NCBI GenBank assembly: GCA_031423955.1
Contig: JANPGJ010000629.1
Span: 1 to 13,318, forward strand
Length of the DNA stretch: 13,318 nt
Origin: JAEUOS01 sp031423955
GTDB lineage: Bacteria; Pseudomonadota; Gammaproteobacteria; Burkholderiales; JAEUOS01
Direction: 5' to 3'
Shown here in pieces: positions 12,407 through 13,318 of this stretch. The first letter of the stretch is position 1. Each line of letters begins with the position of its first letter. Under the pieces are notes generated by a model. The model did no database searches and was not told the DNA's origin. It worked only from the letters and a program-made list of their open reading frames with translations. The position numbers and the translations under genes are program-made.

Positions 12407-13318
12407 ATGACCACCACCGAATCCGCCCCCTGGCAGCGCTGGCGCGCCCATGCCGACGCGCTCAAGGCCGCCGTCACCCTGCGCGCCACGCGCCCGGCCA
12501 ACGAGGCGGCGGCGACCGCCGCGCGCCTGATCCTGCTCGACACCATCGGCTGCATGCTGGCCGCGCGCAATGCGCCCGAGGTGCGCGCCTTCGAGCAGAA
12601 TGCCTCGTCAATCGAATCCGGGCCGTTCACCTTTCCGGGCGGGCGCCGGCTGTCGCTGGCGGCCGCCACCCAGGTCGGCGCGATGGCCGCCACCTGGGAC
12701 GAAGCCTGCGAAGGCCACGCCTATGCCCACGGCCGGCCGGGGGTGGCGACGGTCGCCGCGTTGTTGCCGCTGGCGGTCACCGGCGAGCGCGGTCTCGATG
12801 CGCTGACCAATGCGCTGGCATTGGGCTATGAAGTCGGCGCGCGCGCCGGCGGCTGGCTGCGCATCCGCCCCGGCATGCATGTCGATGGCAACTGGCCGGG
12901 CCTGGGCGTTGCGGCGGCTGTCGCGCGCCTGATGGGCCAGGACGCCGGCGGCATCGCGCGGGCGATCGACATCGCCGCCTGCCAGTTGCCGGTCAGCCTG
13001 TACCTGCCGGTCACCGCCGGCAAGACCGCGCGCAATACCTATCTGGCGCACAGCGCGCTATTGGGATTGCTGGCGGCGCAGTCGGCGCAGGCCGGCATCG
13101 ATGCGCCGGACGAGGCCTTGCAGGTGTTCGCCGACGCAAATTCCGCCGCCACCCCGGACGCTTTGCCGGCGGCGCAGGAAGACCTGATTCTGGACGCCTA
13201 CATCAAGCCGCATGCCGCCGTGCGCCATGTGCACTACGGTGCCGAAATGGCCAGGAGCACGCGCGAGGAGTTGCAGGGCGACACCCGCGCCATCACGCGG
13301 ATTGTGCTGACCACCTAT
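12407..13318 (+). CDS. MmgE/PrpD family protein, N-terminal 304 codons (3' end outside window)
   Basis: The frame is open from ATG 12407 to the window end, giving 304 of the roughly 450 residues usual in this family (2-methylcitrate dehydratase PrpD, cis-aconitate decarboxylase, iminodisuccinate epimerase). Family landmarks: RLILLDTIGCMLAAR (about residues 40-54), ATWDEACEGHAYAHGRPGVA (residues 92-111), where Asp and His residues line the active site, and IKPHAAVRHVHYGAEMA near 265-281, corresponding to the KPxxxxRxxH segment. Members add or remove water, isomerise or decarboxylate citrate-like tri- and dicarboxylic acids without a metal cofactor. The gene starts 13 bases after the second Bug receptor and is probably the fifth gene of the operon. 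Its likely role is on a carboxylic intermediate of the pathway; the specific reaction is not deducible. Confidence 0.85.
   Translation, partial: MTTTESAPWQRWRAHADALKAAVTLRATRPANEAAATAARLILLDTIGCMLAARNAPEVRAFEQNASSIESGPFTFPGGRRLSLAAATQVGAMAATWDEACEGHAYAHGRPGVATVAALLPLAVTGERGLDALTNALALGYEVGARAGGWLRIRPGMHVDGNWPGLGVAAAVARLMGQDAGGIARAIDIAACQLPVSLYLPVTAGKTARNTYLAHSALLGLLAAQSAQAGIDAPDEALQVFADANSAATPDALPAAQEDLILDAYIKPHAAVRHVHYGAEMARSTREELQGDTRAITRIVLTTY

Noticed and set aside
1..13318. CRISPR arrays, tRNA or rRNA genes, insertion sequences, phage genes
   Set aside because: No regularly spaced direct repeats, cloverleaf-like segments, transposase motifs or terminal inverted repeats were seen. The long similar stretches noticed are the paralogous Bug genes and the monooxygenase fragment.

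Overview
The window is GC-rich (roughly two thirds G+C in the coding stretches) and densely packed with bacterial catabolic genes. The expanded Bug-type (tripartite tricarboxylate family) periplasmic receptors, the PEP-mutase/isocitrate-lyase-like and MmgE/PrpD enzymes, and a SUI1/YciH protein point to a betaproteobacterium, most likely Burkholderiales. That assignment is inferred from gene content, not from a marker gene.

Layout. (1) 1-2728, plus strand: the tail of a PEP mutase/isocitrate lyase-family enzyme, an Asp/Glu racemase-superfamily protein (maleate isomerase / arylmalonate decarboxylase type) and a large FAD aromatic hydroxylase, tightly spaced as an operon. (2) About 2730-3990: a lower-GC island on the minus strand holding a 33-codon remnant of an FAD monooxygenase and a higBA toxin-antitoxin pair with its own palindromic operator and a probable leaderless promoter. 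(3) 3989-6637, plus strand: a TauD/TfdA-type 2-oxoglutarate dioxygenase followed directly by a GMC oxidoreductase. (4) 6684-8428, minus strand: an FAD monooxygenase, a yciH-like SUI1 gene and, fused to the downstream edge of yciH, a decayed MqsA/YgiT-type zinc-finger antitoxin fragment. (5) 8488-13318, plus strand: an apparent five-gene operon (FAD monooxygenase, second Asp/Glu racemase-superfamily protein, two tandem Bug receptors, MmgE/PrpD protein cut by the window end), divergent from block 4 across only 59 bp.

How it may work: the periplasmic receptors would capture a small acid; the FAD monooxygenases and the Fe(II)/2-oxoglutarate dioxygenase would hydroxylate it or open its ring; the GMC enzyme would oxidise an alcohol; and the racemase-superfamily, PrpD-like and PEP-mutase-like enzymes would isomerise, decarboxylate, dehydrate or cleave the resulting dicarboxylates into central metabolism. 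The substrate cannot be read from the sequence.

The most distinctive point is that the pair 'FAD monooxygenase + Asp/Glu racemase-superfamily protein' occurs twice, and that the two racemase-superfamily paralogs have unusual active-site cysteine patterns: one keeps only the first cysteine, the other appears to keep neither. The two small gene remnants at 2770-2937 and 6684-6830 were found by reading frames without a start codon.
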